A stretch of DNA of 64,000 nucleotides from Streptococcus suis (GTDB taxonomy: Bacteria > Bacillota > Bacilli > Lactobacillales > Streptococcaceae): NCBI RefSeq assembly GCF_016743335.1, contig NZ_WCJE01000003.1:1-64000 (forward strand), written 5' to 3'. This document shows, piece by piece, positions 63,046 to 64,000 of the stretch. A program made the translations under genes and the position numbers. Position 1 is the first letter of the stretch. Each line of letters opens with the position of its first letter. A model generated the notes under the pieces. It was not told the DNA's origin and searched no databases. It saw only the letters and a list, made by a program, of their open reading frames with translations.

Positions 63046-63054
63046 TGGTATAAT
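63046..63054 (+). promoter_or_regulatory. Extended -10 promoter of mvk
   Basis: TGGTATAAT, 26 bp before ATG 63081. Confidence 0.6.
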
Positions 63055-63080
63055 AGTAGTGATTGTATAAGGAGAAAAGT

Positions 63081-64000
63081 ATGTCGGTAGTAGGAAAAGC
63101 AAATGGAAAAATCATTTTGATGGGCGAGCATGCGGTGGTCTATGGGCAACCAGCAATTGCTATGCCTTTTTCTGCTGTTGAAATTATTGCTCAGGTAACC
63201 GCTCAAGGGGAAGCGCTGACTGTTGCTTGTGACTTCTATAAAGGCTTAGTTCACAAGATGCCAAAAATCTGGGAAAGCCTCAAGCATGCCATCCGTTTCT
63301 CGCTCTATCGTATCGGAGCACCGACAGACCCAGCTATTCATATTGAGATTAGTTCCACCATTCCTGCCGAGCGCGGCATGGGCTCCAGTGCAGCCGTTGC
63401 AGTTGCGGTGGCGCGCGCCCTCTTTGCCTACTATAAAAAAGAACTGACCGACAGCGAGCTCTGGGACATCGTCCAGTCTTCGGAAAAAATTGCCCACGGT
63501 AATCCCTCGGGCATCGATGCGGCGACCACCAGCGGCAAGTCTCCCGTCTTTTTTATCAAGCACCAGCCCATCGAACCTTTTGAGCTGAAACTCCATGCCC
63601 ATTTGGTAGTGGCTGATACAGGCGTGACGGGAAACACCTTAGAAGCCATTTCAGATGTGGCTGATTTGTTGGAGAAAAAGCCAGAGGCTATCAAGCTAGT
63701 AGAAGAACTGGGGAACTTGACCCGACAGGCCAAGGAAGATTTAGCCACAGACCAAGCAGAGCTTCTAGGCAGCAGAATGAACCAAGCCCATACCCTCCTG
63801 CAAAAATTAGGCGTGTCTGATCCTAGCCTGGATAAGCTCGTCAGCCTTGCCCAAGAAAATGGAGCCCTCGGAGCCAAATTAACTGGTGGCGGACGAGGTG
63901 GTTGCATGATTGCCCTGGCAAGAACAGGCCAAGATGCTCAAACTCTTGCTCAAATTCTTACCCAAGCAGGCGCCCGCCAAACCTGGATACAGTACTTAGG
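63081..64000 (+). CDS. mvk: Mevalonate kinase (runs off the window)
   Basis: GHMP kinase that phosphorylates mevalonate, the first phosphorylation on the way to isopentenyl diphosphate. Visible motifs: MGEHAVVYGQPAIAMP (about 14-29), the ATP-binding PAERGMGSSAAVAVAVARA (about 95-113), the catalytic-region HGNPSGIDAATT and KLTGGGRGGCMIAL near the C terminus. About 306 codons are in the window without a stop, close to the full family length of roughly 290-315, so little is missing. AAGGAGAAAAGT precedes the start. The remaining mevalonate genes normally follow. Confidence 0.93.
   Translation, partial: MSVVGKANGKIILMGEHAVVYGQPAIAMPFSAVEIIAQVTAQGEALTVACDFYKGLVHKMPKIWESLKHAIRFSLYRIGAPTDPAIHIEISSTIPAERGMGSSAAVAVAVARALFAYYKKELTDSELWDIVQSSEKIAHGNPSGIDAATTSGKSPVFFIKHQPIEPFELKLHAHLVVADTGVTGNTLEAISDVADLLEKKPEAIKLVEELGNLTRQAKEDLATDQAELLGSRMNQAHTLLQKLGVSDPSLDKLVSLAQENGALGAKLTGGGRGGCMIALARTGQDAQTLAQILTQAGARQTWIQYL

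Overview
The window is chromosomal DNA of a low-GC Firmicute, almost certainly a Streptococcus. It most resembles S. suis or a close relative. The reasons are the tagatose lac operon (lacR-ABCD-T-FE-GX), the rpmF-rpmG/hisS neighbourhood, a Rex/CcpA-type adhE promoter, the YhgE/Pip protein, lrgAB and the mevalonate pathway. The species is an inference from gene content; no rRNA or tRNA is present. Nearly every start has an AGGAGG-type ribosome binding site.

Layout. (1) 1-13.4 kb is core envelope and transport DNA: an ABC-2 exporter, a TetR/YhgE divergent pair with two matching operators, a NatAB-like exporter, a PadR-DUF1700-DUF4097 operon with a perfect inverted-repeat operator, lrgAB, a formate/nitrite channel and an aquaglyceroporin. 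(2) 13.4-14.8 kb holds a Nudix hydrolase between a herA-like helicase remnant and another decayed gene. (3) 14.8-24.6 kb is the lactose/galactose system: PTS uptake (LacFE), phospho-beta-galactosidase (LacG) and the tagatose-6-P route (LacABCD). LacR, a LacT antiterminator target (RAT plus terminator) and CcpA-like sites control it. Two hairpin-rich elements separate lacG from lacE. (4) 25.4-37.66 kb is an integrated element at the 3' end of rpmG, with three diverged copies of the att region. The left part is a decayed element (integrase stump plus cadX-cadD). The right part is an intact-looking element: tyrosine integrase, excisionase, a Rep joining HUH and SF3-helicase motifs, an origin-like stem-loop, lipoproteins and an unrecognised two-gene cargo. 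(5) 37.6-43.8 kb is core: rpmG, rpmF, hisS, adhP and adhE. (6) 44.2-53.5 kb is a type I restriction-modification locus with a rhuM gene and a higBA-type toxin/antitoxin pair between hsdS and hsdR. hsdS carries a TAEL-type spacer repeat and a pentanucleotide tract. (7) 53.6-64 kb has thrC, an operon of two CydDC-like ABC half-transporters, an ECF importer and a MATE exporter, then tandem hairpin repeats and the start of the mevalonate kinase gene, which runs off the window.

Most notable: the Rep shows all the motif landmarks of CRESS-DNA replication initiators (FCCVLNN, HCH, YLNK, GASRSGKS). About 100 bp upstream of its start is a stem-loop whose top carries TAGTATTAC, the origin nonanucleotide of circoviruses and nanoviruses. 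In the restriction locus, loss of one 5-bp repeat unit would fuse the two-domain HsdS in frame to an orphan third recognition domain.
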